A stretch of DNA of 64,000 nt from Candidatus Baltobacteraceae bacterium (GCA_036488875.1 DASXGW010000012.1:124001-188000), one strand, 5' to 3'; shown: positions 41,790 to 50,571, counted from the first letter of the stretch. Translations and numbers: made by a program. The notes: a model not told the origin generated them from the sequence alone.

Positions 41790-43307
41790 TTACGACTTGG
41801 GACAGGGCAGCGGTGTCGGCACCGCCTTGGGGATGGCCCCGGCGAACGGCGGTATCTGCTGAATCGTGACTTTGAGCACCTGCGACGGTTGTGACGTGAA
41901 GGTCGGGCCGTAACCGCCGGGCTCGTCGTATGCCAGCGCGTACGACAAATGCTCGATCATAGAGGCGTGCACGAGCTGGGAATACTTGCTGTCCTCTTTC
42001 TCTTGGTAGAAGAGCTTGAACGGCGGACGTTTACCGGCCGGAAAATCCGTTTGCCACGTCCCGATGGGATGTACCGCGTCGGAGAGGATCGTGCCGCGGT
42101 TGAAATCGATGACCATCGCTTTCCAGAGATAGAACTCTGTTTGATCCTTGAAGATCGTGCCCGGGCCGCCGTAGGGCATCGCGAATATCGCGCTCTGGCA
42201 AATGCCGCTATCGACGACGCCGGTGCCTTTGAGCGTATTCCAGATGGGCATGGAGTACGTCGGATTCTTGAGCGGTTTTTTGCAGGCTGCGGGGCCCGCG
42301 ACCGTATAGAACAGTACATTTGCCGTGCCGTCCGAACTCGCGCAGAATGTTTTGGTCGGTACGTCGATGAGGTGTGCCGTGGTATACGGCCGCGGCTTGG
42401 CCTTGTACTGCGCCAGGACGTAACCGACGTAACCCGACGGGCCGGCGGTGCCGGTGTATTTGGCGGCGTACATGTAGTCTTGCGGGAATCCCCACACGCC
42501 GCCGTTCTGGGTGGCAAGAATGCCGCCAAGCACTTTATGTTTGTTGACGACGGCCGGAAACGCCAGTCTGCTCCAGTAGGGTTTGGCGGCGAGTACGCCG
42601 TCGAGCAGCGCTTTGTATTGCGCGCCGGACGCGAAGCCGATGTTCGCCGTCCCTTGCTGCAGCTGCAAGGGCAGTCCGACTTTGTTGACTTGCGTTACGT
42701 CCGTAATGCCGTGTGGAAGCGTGTATTCGATGTAATCGTAGGGCAGCGCGACGAAGAACGACGAGTTCCAATCCGTTACCGGTCCCGCGTACGAGCCCGT
42801 GCCCGTACCTTTAAACGGCAACGGGTTGGGGATGCCGCCGCCGGGAGCCGGCGTGGCGTACACGAGGTATAAGTTACCGCTCGTATTGGCCGTCGTCGGC
42901 GGCGGAAGCGCGAACGTCAAGCCCTTTCCCGCTCCAATGCTGCCGGGAAAGCACACGAGGGGAATGGCGGGCGCGCTCACGCCGTTTTGGAAGGTCGCGA
43001 GCGTGCCTGCTTTCGTCAGGTATTGATGGCCGCCGGCTCCATTATCGAATCCCGTGACGAGATATAGATAGAGTTGCGCGCCCAAACTCGCGTTGCGATC
43101 GAAAAACTGAACGTTCTGCGGCGCGCTGTTTTTGTTGCCTTTGCCTGCCGCGAAGCCTTTGCAGTAGGCCGGCACCGCCGCTTGCGATCGGGCTACTTTC
43201 CAAGCGTTAGCGGGCGGCGGTAAAACCGAGCCGCCGTGGTTCACGCAGGCGCAGAACACCGTGGCTACGGCAATACAAGCAGACCAAAGCTTCAAAACCG
43301 CTCGCAC
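41790..43307 (-). CDS. GH64-like (beta-1,3-glucanase) secreted protein
   Basis: 505 residues from GTG 43307, behind GAGGAG; a longer frame to 43343 is less likely. The signal ends in VFCACVNHGG, a probable lipobox. Typical GH64 strands are VQFFDRNASLGAQLYLYLVTG, YDYIEYTLPHGITDVTQVNKVGLPLQLQQ and HLSYALAYDEPGGYGP. Cysteines occur in pairs (SICQS, AACKK) and may be oxidised. It may degrade fungal or plant beta-1,3-glucan or bind it. It starts 68 bp from the downstream end of the TAP-type peptidase gene on the same strand. Confidence 0.75.
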   Translation of the reverse strand: MRAVLKLWSACIAVATVFCACVNHGGSVLPPPANAWKVARSQAAVPAYCKGFAAGKGNKNSAPQNVQFFDRNASLGAQLYLYLVTGFDNGAGGHQYLTKAGTLATFQNGVSAPAIPLVCFPGSIGAGKGLTFALPPPTTANTSGNLYLVYATPAPGGGIPNPLPFKGTGTGSYAGPVTDWNSSFFVALPYDYIEYTLPHGITDVTQVNKVGLPLQLQQGTANIGFASGAQYKALLDGVLAAKPYWSRLAFPAVVNKHKVLGGILATQNGGVWGFPQDYMYAAKYTGTAGPSGYVGYVLAQYKAKPRPYTTAHLIDVPTKTFCASSDGTANVLFYTVAGPAACKKPLKNPTYSMPIWNTLKGTGVVDSGICQSAIFAMPYGGPGTIFKDQTEFYLWKAMVIDFNRGTILSDAVHPIGTWQTDFPAGKRPPFKLFYQEKEDSKYSQLVHASMIEHLSYALAYDEPGGYGPTFTSQPSQVLKVTIQQIPPFAGAIPKAVPTPLPCPKS

Positions 43308-43374
43308 GCTTGGCTCCTCTTCAACACAGACGAAAGCACTCACCCGCCAAGTTGCATGCTTCGGAGGCCGGGTA

Positions 43375-44847
43375 CTAAAACCCGTTCATCGACGTCGCGA
43401 ACGGCGGCCGCGCGAAGGAACCGCCGCACGCGTCGACGTTGAGATGTTTCGCGGTGCCGGCCAACACGAAGTCGACCTTGAGCTTATCGATGCACGGCGT
43501 TTCGAACCCGTGTGACGCTCCCTTCACCAGGGCGCGCCGGCCGTTGGGAAGATATTGCAGCTCCACCTTGCCGTATCGTTGCGGGCTGGTTGGATCGTCG
43601 GTGCCCGAGACCATTAGCACCGACACGTCGCTGCGAACCGGCTGATTGAAATCGGCCGAGACCGGCTCGACGTTCCAAATCTTACACGCGCGCTGCTGCG
43701 CGCGCACGCGCGCATCCCCTTCGAACGAACCGGCGCTGGTGCGCGCGATCTCGTCGTCGGTGATGAACGGGATATCCTCGGCGCAGGTCACGGAGAGATT
43801 GAGGCCCGTACCCAAGATCGACGCCAGGCCTTGCGTGGTTTGGTCGATCATACGGCCCAACGGAACGTAGTCGCCGCGATACGCGCGTTCGACGATATAC
43901 GGAACGTACGCGGCCGGCCCGGCGGTATAGAGCGTCTGGCGCAGCCGATCGGCAAAGACTTCCTTTGAAAGCGCAACCTTTTGCGACCGTTTCGTGACCG
44001 GGTTTTGAATCGTGATCTCGAGGGGGCCGTCGTCGAAACGCCGTGCGAGCGCCGCAAAATGTGCTGCGAAGGCCGGAAAGTTTCGGTTGCACTTCAGGTC
44101 GCTTTTGCACGACTCCGCCAATGAGTTCATCGCGAGCTGCGCGCCGTAGGCGTCTTCCAGCGGAATAATCAAGATGTGCGGCGGGGCGACGCCGTCGAGG
44201 ATCGCGCTTTCCACGTAGCCTCGATGACGGCGGATATACACCAAGTAGAAATACGTACCGTACGAGTTCCCGTCGAGCACGAGCTTCGGGTAGCCCATGG
44301 CCGCGCGGAAATCGTCGAGATCGTCGGCGGCCACGTTCGTGGTGTAGAGGCTGAGGTCGGCGTTGCGCGCTAAACGGGCACGACACGCAGTCAACAGCGA
44401 ATCGGGCCAGGTCTGCCGGAAATACAAATCCGGATGCGCGCGCGGCGCGAGATCGCACTGCTGGTAATGCGGTCCGCTCGTGCCGCGATTATCGAGAAAC
44501 GCGATGTCGTAACGGTCGCGCAGGCGGTCGATTTCCTTGAGGAACTGACCGTCGGCGATGAACGAGGCGAACTGCGTCGAGCCTGCACCCGGACCGCCCG
44601 GGTTCCACACTAATGCGCGACCGTTGGGATGACGCGCGTTGAGAATCACCACCGGCAGCGCGATCGTTCGACCCGACCGTGCGGCGCGGTCTTCGTAGAC
44701 CACGAACGTGCCGCAGCGCGAGGGCACCTTCGTTTTTCCGATCGTGCACGGGGCAAGATGCAGTCCCACAGCGCCCTGCGGCAACGGTGAAGCCGCCGCG
44801 CCGACGAGAAAGGAAGCTGCCAGAATCGCTAGGCTTGACGCTCTCAT
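43375..44847 (-). CDS. Tripeptidyl-aminopeptidase-like alpha/beta hydrolase (S33, TAP C-terminal domain)
   Basis: 490 residues with signal peptide MRASSLAILAASFLVGAAASP. The oxyanion-hole motif is VWNPGGPGAGST, the nucleophile is the Ser in LDGNSYGTYF, the acid Asp is in VSGTDDPTSPQ and the base His in GASHGFETPC. The last 100 residues are the TAP-like C-terminal domain with Cys pairs. Relatives cleave tripeptides or prolyl peptides outside the cell. It is read divergently from the DUF427 selenoprotein (43 bp apart). Confidence 0.88.
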   Translation of the reverse strand: MRASSLAILAASFLVGAAASPLPQGAVGLHLAPCTIGKTKVPSRCGTFVVYEDRAARSGRTIALPVVILNARHPNGRALVWNPGGPGAGSTQFASFIADGQFLKEIDRLRDRYDIAFLDNRGTSGPHYQQCDLAPRAHPDLYFRQTWPDSLLTACRARLARNADLSLYTTNVAADDLDDFRAAMGYPKLVLDGNSYGTYFYLVYIRRHRGYVESAILDGVAPPHILIIPLEDAYGAQLAMNSLAESCKSDLKCNRNFPAFAAHFAALARRFDDGPLEITIQNPVTKRSQKVALSKEVFADRLRQTLYTAGPAAYVPYIVERAYRGDYVPLGRMIDQTTQGLASILGTGLNLSVTCAEDIPFITDDEIARTSAGSFEGDARVRAQQRACKIWNVEPVSADFNQPVRSDVSVLMVSGTDDPTSPQRYGKVELQYLPNGRRALVKGASHGFETPCIDKLKVDFVLAGTAKHLNVDACGGSFARPPFATSMNGF

Positions 44848-44890
44848 GGCGGGATTGTATCACTGAAACCTTCGCTGAGCGCGCGCGGTC

Positions 44891-45244
44891 GTGAGACGCA
44901 TGGATCACCCGATTAGGCTCACGCCCGCGGCAGGGCGCGTCGTCGTGCGGCACGGCGACCAGACGATCGCCGATTCGCGTAATGCGATCGCAATGCGCGA
45001 GATGGACTATCCGATCGTTCAATACGTTCCACGCGGTGACGTCGACATGTCGCAGCTGGAGCGTACTACCCACTCGACGTATTGACCCTATAAGGGCGAA
45101 GCCTCGTATTACAGCATTCGAGGCGGCGGCAAACGCTCCGAGAACGCCGTTTGGTCGTACGAGAACCCCTACTCGGCGGTCGCCGAGATCAAAGATTACC
45201 TGGCTTTCTATCCCGACCGCGTCGACGCAATCGACGTTACTTAA
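44891..45244 (+). CDS. Selenocysteine-containing DUF427 protein (UGA readthrough at 45083-45085)
   Basis: 117 residues with Sec at position 65 from GTG 44891, or 114 from ATG 44900. The frame is HPIRLTPAAGRVVVRHGDQ, LERTTHSTY-U-PYKGEASYYSI, then NAVWSYENPYSAVAEIKDYLAFYPDRVDAI, a full DUF427 domain with conserved ends. In ordinary members the motif is TxYCPYKG; the UGA takes the place of that Cys. The same frame then runs to TAA 45242-45244 with normal coding character on both sides. DUF427 proteins have a small mixed fold and no known reaction; the conserved Cys may be catalytic. A hairpin follows (45101-45124). Its stop overlaps the convergent HExxH gene by 8 bp. A split pseudogene is the alternative. 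Confidence 0.82.
45101..45124 (+). promoter_or_regulatory. SECIS candidate of the DUF427 gene
   Basis: GCCTCG (45101-45106) and CGAGGC (45119-45124) form a perfect 6-bp stem with a 12-base loop, TATTACAGCATT, in which A-U and U-A pairs could extend the stem. It begins 15 nt after the UGA. No G occurs in the first two loop bases, so it fits the consensus less well than the other two. Confidence 0.5.
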
Positions 45245-46472
45245 GAACCGTATACGAGCCGCTGCGGCGCGGATCGGCAACGATTCTATAACCGGGCGCG
45301 AGCTTGAGCCTCCACCCCGTACCGCCGATGACGCGACCGCCGGGCAGGTTCGGCACGGCAACCCGCACCGTTTTGAAGTCGGTCGTGACGAGGGCGTTGC
45401 CGCCGGTGACGTCGAGCGAGCCCCACGGCGCCGCCACGCTCACCGTGTGATAAACGGTGCCGAAGCGATCGAGCGTTTCGATATCGCGCGGGTCAAAACG
45501 AATGTGGAACTTCACGAGCGGCAGCGACAGCGTCGCACCTTCCACGAGCTCGCGCGTGTAGGTTTTGTCGAGCGCGGCCTTGCGCGCGGCGCGCGCCGCT
45601 TCTTGCGCCTCGATCGCCTTTCCGCCGTAGCGCGCGAGCGCCGCTTGCGCTTGTACGGCGCTCAGCGTCTCGACGTCCAGTCCGTAGTCGCGCATCGTTA
45701 GAAGGGCGACGTCGCTTGCGGGCGTGATGCCCCGCCGCCAATCCGATCGCGCGGCGTCGAGCAGTTCGGTATATGCGGGCCCCGTTGCGTACGCAAACGC
45801 GCGCGCATAACTCGGCTGTTTTTCGACAAAGGTCATGTCGTAGAGCGCGTACCGGATGCGGCGATTGGGCGGGAGGCCGGCATCTATGCCCGTGCCTTCG
45901 GCTAAGCCTTCGAGCACGTCGAGCTGCCGCTCGCGCGATCCCGTGGTGGCCGAAAGCATGTGACGATACAGGCGCATCGTTAGTGCATCGCGCAGAGCCT
46001 GCGTCCGAGCTTCTCCACTGCTCTGCAACGCGGCGCGCAGCGCGTGCAGCTCGCCGCGCAGCCAGATTCGTCCGGGCTTCGTGTCGAGGAACTCGTCGCC
46101 GGAAATGCTGCCGGTATCGGCGTTACCGTTAAAACCGAGCTTGGGCTGCACGATATGAAACGACTCGTGCATCAAGGTCACGGCCTGCGTGTCGGCGTCG
46201 CCGAACATCGGCCATTGAATCTGTGCCCAATGCCTGCCGGCATAGGTAAACGGCGCGTTGGCGACTTGCGTCCCGGCCGGTAACGTGAGGCCAAAGAGCT
46301 TGCCGTCGCGCGTCGCTCCAGCGACGTCGCGGTTTGCGACGGCTTGCAGCGTGTTGGGATCCGCAAGCATGATCGGCACACAGAGCGACACGCCCCACAG
46401 GCGTCCGTTATCCGCGGCGCACAGCGCGTTTGCCCGCAGGAGCACGGCCATGGCTGCGGCGGCCGGAATCAC
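45237..46472 (-). CDS. Secreted protein with an HExxH motif
   Basis: 411 residues from GTG 46472 (VIPAAAAMAVLLRANALCAADNG, a signal peptide); ATG 46451 is a shorter option. The GTG overlaps the stop of the 37-codon frame upstream as GTGA. At about residue 100 is TLMHESFHIVQ, an HExxH zinc-peptidase motif, followed by LDVLEGLAEGTGIDAG, where a Glu could be the third ligand. The last 100 residues are beta-rich. The motif suggests a gluzincin-like metallopeptidase, but I recognise no named family and the family may be inactive. Confidence 0.65.
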   Translation of the reverse strand: MIPAAAAMAVLLRANALCAADNGRLWGVSLCVPIMLADPNTLQAVANRDVAGATRDGKLFGLTLPAGTQVANAPFTYAGRHWAQIQWPMFGDADTQAVTLMHESFHIVQPKLGFNGNADTGSISGDEFLDTKPGRIWLRGELHALRAALQSSGEARTQALRDALTMRLYRHMLSATTGSRERQLDVLEGLAEGTGIDAGLPPNRRIRYALYDMTFVEKQPSYARAFAYATGPAYTELLDAARSDWRRGITPASDVALLTMRDYGLDVETLSAVQAQAALARYGGKAIEAQEAARAARKAALDKTYTRELVEGATLSLPLVKFHIRFDPRDIETLDRFGTVYHTVSVAAPWGSLDVTGGNALVTTDFKTVRVAVPNLPGGRVIGGTGWRLKLAPGYRIVADPRRSGSYTVLK

Positions 46473-46582
46473 GGCACGATCCTCACGATCCGGACGTTCT
46501 TGTCGCCGGCGACGTAGACATTCCCGCCCCGCGACGGATCGTCCGCGGGAGACGCCCGCGCTTCGGCGTACGTAGTTCCCAC
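46469..46582 (-). pseudogene. Small frame, possible end of a beta-propeller gene
   Basis: 37 codons from GTG 46582, ending in GGNVYVAGDKNVRIVRIVP and TGA 46469-46471. The sequence has coding character and looks like the last strand of a propeller blade. It overlaps the HExxH gene start by 4 bp (GTGA). An in-frame stop lies seven codons before the GTG. It may be a gene remnant or a very small gene that couples translation of the next one. Confidence 0.3.
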
Positions 46583-46583
46583 T

Positions 46584-47969
46584 ATGATCGATTGCCGTTG
46601 TCCTCACGCGCCGTACTCGCACCGCGTTTATCGCGAGGCCAAACATTCGCTCGAGCGGCGAGCGTTTCTCGCCGCATTGGCCGCGACCGGCGCAGCACTG
46701 ATGGTACCGTGGAAAGCGTCGGCGGCGTCGAACGTCGTCGTTCTCAAGGCGGCTCGCTTGTTTACGGGCACGACGCTCCAAACGCCGGGCGTGCTCGTGA
46801 TCAAAGGCGATCGCATCGCGTCGATGAGCGAAGGCGACGCCGGCAGCGGCGCGACGACGATCGAGTTGGGCGACGCGACGATTATGCCCGGACTTATCGA
46901 CTGTCATACGCACGTGTCGCCGTTCATCATGCCGTCGTATTACATGACGTTGATGTTTCCGAAGTACCGGACTGCCGACAACGTTCCCGAAGCGACGATC
47001 TACGCCGTACGCAACGCGCAGGCGATGCTTCGCAACGGATTCACGACGATCCGTGACGTCGGCGGCGGTGCCGGCATCGACTTGGCCGTGCGCGACACGA
47101 TCGCCAACGGCGCGATCGTGGGTCCGCGCGTCTTAGCCGCCGCGCAGGCTCTTTCGATTACCGGCGGCCACGGCGATTCCAACGACGTGCCGGGCTGGGT
47201 GGAAGAGGATCCCAGCGTGAAAGGCGGCGCGATCGCATACGGCCCATACGCGTTCCGTGAAAAAGTCCGGGAGAACGTCAAGCTGCACGCCGATCTCATC
47301 AAGATTCTTTCGACCGGCGGCGTGCTGTCGTACGGCGACACATGGGACATTCCGCAGTTCAATCTCGACGAAGTCCAAGCCGTCGTTGAAGAGGCGACGA
47401 AGTTCGGGCGCAAAGTTGCCGCTCACGCGCACGGCGATCCCGGCATCGCGATCGCGGTCGAAGGCGGCGTGCATTCGATCGAACACGGAACCGGGGTCAG
47501 CGAAAAAACGCTCGTGAAGATGCAGCAGCGCGGCACGCATTTGGTACCGACGATTTGGGCGCTGGATTCGATTCTGCAGCCGGGCAATCCGAATCACATT
47601 CCGCCGTCGTCGGTGCAAAAGGCCGAGTACGCCGCAACGTTGCGTAACGAGGGTATGCACCGCGCGATTGCATCGACCGTAACGATTGCCTACGGCACCG
47701 ATGCCGGCGTGTTCCCGCATCACGAGAACAACAAGGACTTTGCGTTGATGGCCGGCCTTGGAATGCGTCCGATCGACGTCTTGCGTTCCGCGACGGCAAA
47801 CGCAGCCGAGTTGCTCGGCACGGCGGACCGCGGCGTTTTGGCGCCCGGCAAGTTTGCCGACGTGGTGGCTTTCAAGGGCGATCCGACGCGGCAGATGTCG
47901 GCGATGGAGAGCGCTCCGGCGCTCGTGATGGTCGGCGGACGAAAAGTCGCCGCAAGCGCAATGGTATAA
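46584..47969 (+). CDS. Amidohydrolase (imidazolonepropionase/prolidase-like), Tat-type export
   Basis: 461 residues from ATG 46584. The N-terminus has SLERRAFLAALAATGAALMVPWKASA, a twin-arginine-type signal. GLIDCHTHVSPF gives the HxH metal ligands, SILSTGGVLSY the region of the bridging Lys-like residue, KVAAHAHGDPGIAIAVEGGVHSIEHGTG two His ligands, and AYGTDAGVFPHHENN the catalytic Asp. This is the Xaa-Pro/Xaa-Arg dipeptidase-like branch (Sgx9260 type). It probably cleaves dipeptides in the periplasm. It is divergent from the HExxH gene and followed by a propeller lipoprotein after 5 bp. Confidence 0.88.
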   Translation: MIDCRCPHAPYSHRVYREAKHSLERRAFLAALAATGAALMVPWKASAASNVVVLKAARLFTGTTLQTPGVLVIKGDRIASMSEGDAGSGATTIELGDATIMPGLIDCHTHVSPFIMPSYYMTLMFPKYRTADNVPEATIYAVRNAQAMLRNGFTTIRDVGGGAGIDLAVRDTIANGAIVGPRVLAAAQALSITGGHGDSNDVPGWVEEDPSVKGGAIAYGPYAFREKVRENVKLHADLIKILSTGGVLSYGDTWDIPQFNLDEVQAVVEEATKFGRKVAAHAHGDPGIAIAVEGGVHSIEHGTGVSEKTLVKMQQRGTHLVPTIWALDSILQPGNPNHIPPSSVQKAEYAATLRNEGMHRAIASTVTIAYGTDAGVFPHHENNKDFALMAGLGMRPIDVLRSATANAAELLGTADRGVLAPGKFADVVAFKGDPTRQMSAMESAPALVMVGGRKVAASAMV

Positions 47970-47974
47970 AACCT

Positions 47975-49042
47975 ATGGCCGAGCGGTTCTCCGTCGCCTC
48001 GAGCGCTGCTCTGGCGTTGCTCGTGGCCTGCAGCGGTCCCGTTTCGCCGACCGTGCCCGCGCGAGCATTCGCGGCGCAAGCGCGGCCCGATCTTGCGTAC
48101 GTGCTCGAAAGGTGCTTTCGCCGCTCAACCACCTGCCCGAAAGCCGGCGGCTTCGTTCAGATTCTCGGCGGCGCGACCATCACGAACGGGATCCAAAATC
48201 CGGTTTCGATTGCGGTGAACCCCGCGACCGCGGAACTGTACGTCGGAAACAATCTCACCAAAGCGTTCGGGTCGGTGACGATTTATGCACCCGGACGGGT
48301 ACGGCCGCAAAGTACGATCCCGCATATTAAAGGCGATCCTCACGCCATTTCGATCTATCGCACCGGCGACGCCTACGTGGCAAGCCAGTACGTGTTCCAG
48401 TGCTGTCAGCTTCGCAGCCGCGTCGCGAGCTATGCGGCCGGATCGTCAAGGCCGGTGCGCGAGCTGCGGGACCTCGGAGCCTTGGCAGGCGCACCAGCCT
48501 ACGACGCGTCCGGACGGTTATACGTGCAGAACTTCGCCGTCTTTCCAGGGTGGATAGCCGTTTACGCGCCCGGAGAAAGCACGCCGTCACGACTGGTGCG
48601 CGACGGCATCGGATTTCCCGAAGGACTTGCCGTCATGCCCGACGGCACGCTGTTCGTCTTGAATCGGAAGTTCGACCATACCTCCGACGTCCTCACGTAC
48701 GCGCCGGGAGGCGGCAAGGTCACTCGCAGGATCGCTACGGGATTCGATCGGCCGCTAGCCATCGCGCTCGATGCCGCCGGCAATCTCTACGTTGCCAACT
48801 TCGGCCGGCGAAAGCATTCCGGCAACGTTTGCGTCTATCTCGCGGGAACGTCGTCGGTCGCACGCGTCATCCGCACCGGCGTCGATCGTCCGGTCGATCT
48901 CGCGATCGATCGCTCCGGGCACCTGCTGGTCCTCAACGCGCCGGCGCACGGCGTCAACACCGTTACCGTCTACGCGAACGGCGGCTCGTCACCGCTTCAA
49001 ACGTTTGCGTTAGCGCAATCCGCAACAACGCTAGCGTTGTAA
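47975..49042 (+). CDS. NHL/SMP-30-like beta-propeller lipoprotein
   Basis: 355 residues. MAERFSVASSAALALLVAC ends in a lipobox. Repeats such as ATAELYVGNNLTKAFGSVTIYAPG, ASGRLYVQNFAVFPGWIAVYAPG, DAAGNLYVANFGRRKHSGNVCVYL and DRSGHLLVLNAPAHGVNTVTVYANG predict a six- or seven-bladed propeller. Close relatives occur as many paralogues in the same kind of genome and are of unknown role. The gene is next to the amidohydrolase (5 bp) and may be cotranscribed. Its end overlaps the next gene by 12 bp, convergently. Confidence 0.75.
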   Translation: MAERFSVASSAALALLVACSGPVSPTVPARAFAAQARPDLAYVLERCFRRSTTCPKAGGFVQILGGATITNGIQNPVSIAVNPATAELYVGNNLTKAFGSVTIYAPGRVRPQSTIPHIKGDPHAISIYRTGDAYVASQYVFQCCQLRSRVASYAAGSSRPVRELRDLGALAGAPAYDASGRLYVQNFAVFPGWIAVYAPGESTPSRLVRDGIGFPEGLAVMPDGTLFVLNRKFDHTSDVLTYAPGGGKVTRRIATGFDRPLAIALDAAGNLYVANFGRRKHSGNVCVYLAGTSSVARVIRTGVDRPVDLAIDRSGHLLVLNAPAHGVNTVTVYANGGSSPLQTFALAQSATTLAL

Positions 49043-49417
49043 ATCTCGCCGGTTGGCGGTCGCCAGAAAGGTTGCCTCGTCGGACTCGAGCAGCAGGCGT
49101 TGTGCGAGAAGCTTGTCGTAGGCCGGGACCCATCCCAAGACGCGCAGGCAGTACTCGTCATCGCCGGAACGGATGTTAAACGCTTCGTACGGCCGCAGCG
49201 TATAGCGTCGTCCGCTGCTCGCGACGACGGTCAAGTGCCGGTCGTGCTGCCAGCAATAGCGTTGCGCGTCGTCGAGCTTCGACAGAAAGAGTCGCTTCGC
49301 GCGCAACCAGGAAACCGGTGAAATCGTCCCTTCGTTGATCGGGAGCACGAGAAGGATCGCGAGAGCAACCGAAACCGCCAGCAGCGCTAAGGCGACCGTC
49401 ACCTCATCCACCGGCAA
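49031..49417 (-). CDS. Small membrane-anchored protein, unknown
   Basis: 128 residues with one N-terminal membrane segment (VTVALALLAVSVALAILLVLPI), then a cytoplasmic-looking domain (SWLRAKRLFLSKLDDAQRYCWQHDRHLTVVASSGRRYTLRPYEAFNIRSGDDEYCLRVLGWV). No family recognised. It overlaps the upstream small gene by 14 bp. Confidence 0.6.
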   Translation of the reverse strand: MPVDEVTVALALLAVSVALAILLVLPINEGTISPVSWLRAKRLFLSKLDDAQRYCWQHDRHLTVVASSGRRYTLRPYEAFNIRSGDDEYCLRVLGWVPAYDKLLAQRLLLESDEATFLATANRRDLQR

Positions 49418-49640
49418 AGCGTGGCGTAACGATCACTTCGCAAGCGCGCGGATCGAAGGTCTTCAACACCTTCCCCGGCATCGTGGAGACGTCAAAGGCG
49501 GTGAACCCGCGTTCCATCAACTCGCGAAAACGCGTCTCGACGTCTTTGATTTGATCGGTGTTTTGGGGATCAAAACTCAGTTGGGTATCGCCGCGCGCGT
49601 CGAGGATGCGCAGCACGTGCAGTTTGGGTGATTTTCCCAT
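49404..49640 (-). CDS. Small conserved-looking protein, unknown
   Basis: 78 residues from ATG 49640, with GAAGG five bases ahead. LHVLRILDARGDTQLSFDPQNTDQIKDVETRFRELMERGFTAFDVSTM is compact, with a beta-strand, an acidic/basic helix and a strand, suggesting a small soluble fold. It overlaps the following membrane protein gene by 14 bp, so the two are probably cotranslated. The 49692-49785 gap upstream holds two small hairpins with the same arms (GCCGA/TCGGC at 49707-49719 and 49729-49742). Confidence 0.6.
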   Translation of the reverse strand: MGKSPKLHVLRILDARGDTQLSFDPQNTDQIKDVETRFRELMERGFTAFDVSTMPGKVLKTFDPRACEVIVTPRFAGG

Positions 49641-49785
49641 CGTGGCCTTCACAGTTACGAAGTTATTGCGCGATATACCCCTCGCCCGCAAGGGCTAACT
49701 AGCGAGGCCGAGCTTCGGCAAGCATCACGCCGATTGCTCGGCATGCGTTTGCGGCGACGCGTGTAACTCCACTCGCTTCAAGCTC

Positions 49786-50571
49786 ATGCTGACGAAAAAA
49801 TGGTGTTTTGTTGCGGCGCTCGCTGCGACGCTTTCAACGCTCGCCGCTTGCAGCGGCGGCGGAGATAGCGGCTTCCCTGTAACGCCGAGCGTACCGGGTT
49901 CGGTTGACGGCGGTCCGGATATGCCCGAAACCACGGAGTCGGCAGAGCCGGCGGAATCGGCGGAGCCGGCGCCCGGGGGCGGTTCGGTCGTTCCGCAACC
50001 GCTCGGCACACCGGTCGTCATCGCGTCGAGCAATCCAAGCCCACTGCCGAGCGCGAGCGCCACGGGAAATACGGTGTTCGTTCCTCATGCAAGCGGCAGA
50101 CCGATTGCCCCCGCCGTCCCCACGGCGGCCGCCTTTACGTTACGCAGCACGACGTTCAAAGACGGCAAGTTCGTGCCGCTAACGATGGTGCGCAAAGGCA
50201 ACGGTTGCGACGGCGGCAATATGTCGCCGGAACTTCACTGGACCGGCGCGCCGAAAAAAACGAAGAGCTTCGCCGTTCTCATGTTCGACGCGACCACCAA
50301 GCTCGGGCATTGGGGGATGTACGGCATTTCGAAAACTTCGACCAGCCTTCCACGAAATGCCGCGACGGCTTCGAGCAAATACGGCAAGCAGGTCTTCAGT
50401 TACGACGGTCCGTGCCCGCCCCGCGGAAAGACGCACCACTACGTCTTCACGCTCGATGCTCTGGATACGGCGTTGAGCTTGTCGCCTTCCGCTCGCGTCG
50501 AAGACCTCAACGTCGCAATCCGCGGGCACGTTCTGGGAACCGCTTCGATCGCCGGCCTCTACAAAAAGTAG
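49786..50571 (+). CDS. YbhB/YbcL-type PEBP-like lipoprotein
   Basis: 261 residues with lipobox (MLTKKWCFVAALAATLSTLAAC). A Pro/Ser/Glu-rich linker (about 25-115) precedes the phosphatidylethanolamine-binding-protein fold: FTLRSTTFKDGKFVPLTMVRKGNGCDGGNMSPELHWTGAPKKTKSFAVLMFDATT, HWGMYGISKTSTSLP, YDGPCPPRGKTHHYVFTLDALDT and VAIRGHVLGTASIAGLY. The two key pocket elements (SPELHW and GPCPP) are intact. PEBP-like proteins of bacteria have unknown ligands. The linker places the domain away from the membrane. Confidence 0.88.
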   Translation: MLTKKWCFVAALAATLSTLAACSGGGDSGFPVTPSVPGSVDGGPDMPETTESAEPAESAEPAPGGGSVVPQPLGTPVVIASSNPSPLPSASATGNTVFVPHASGRPIAPAVPTAAAFTLRSTTFKDGKFVPLTMVRKGNGCDGGNMSPELHWTGAPKKTKSFAVLMFDATTKLGHWGMYGISKTSTSLPRNAATASSKYGKQVFSYDGPCPPRGKTHHYVFTLDALDTALSLSPSARVEDLNVAIRGHVLGTASIAGLYKK

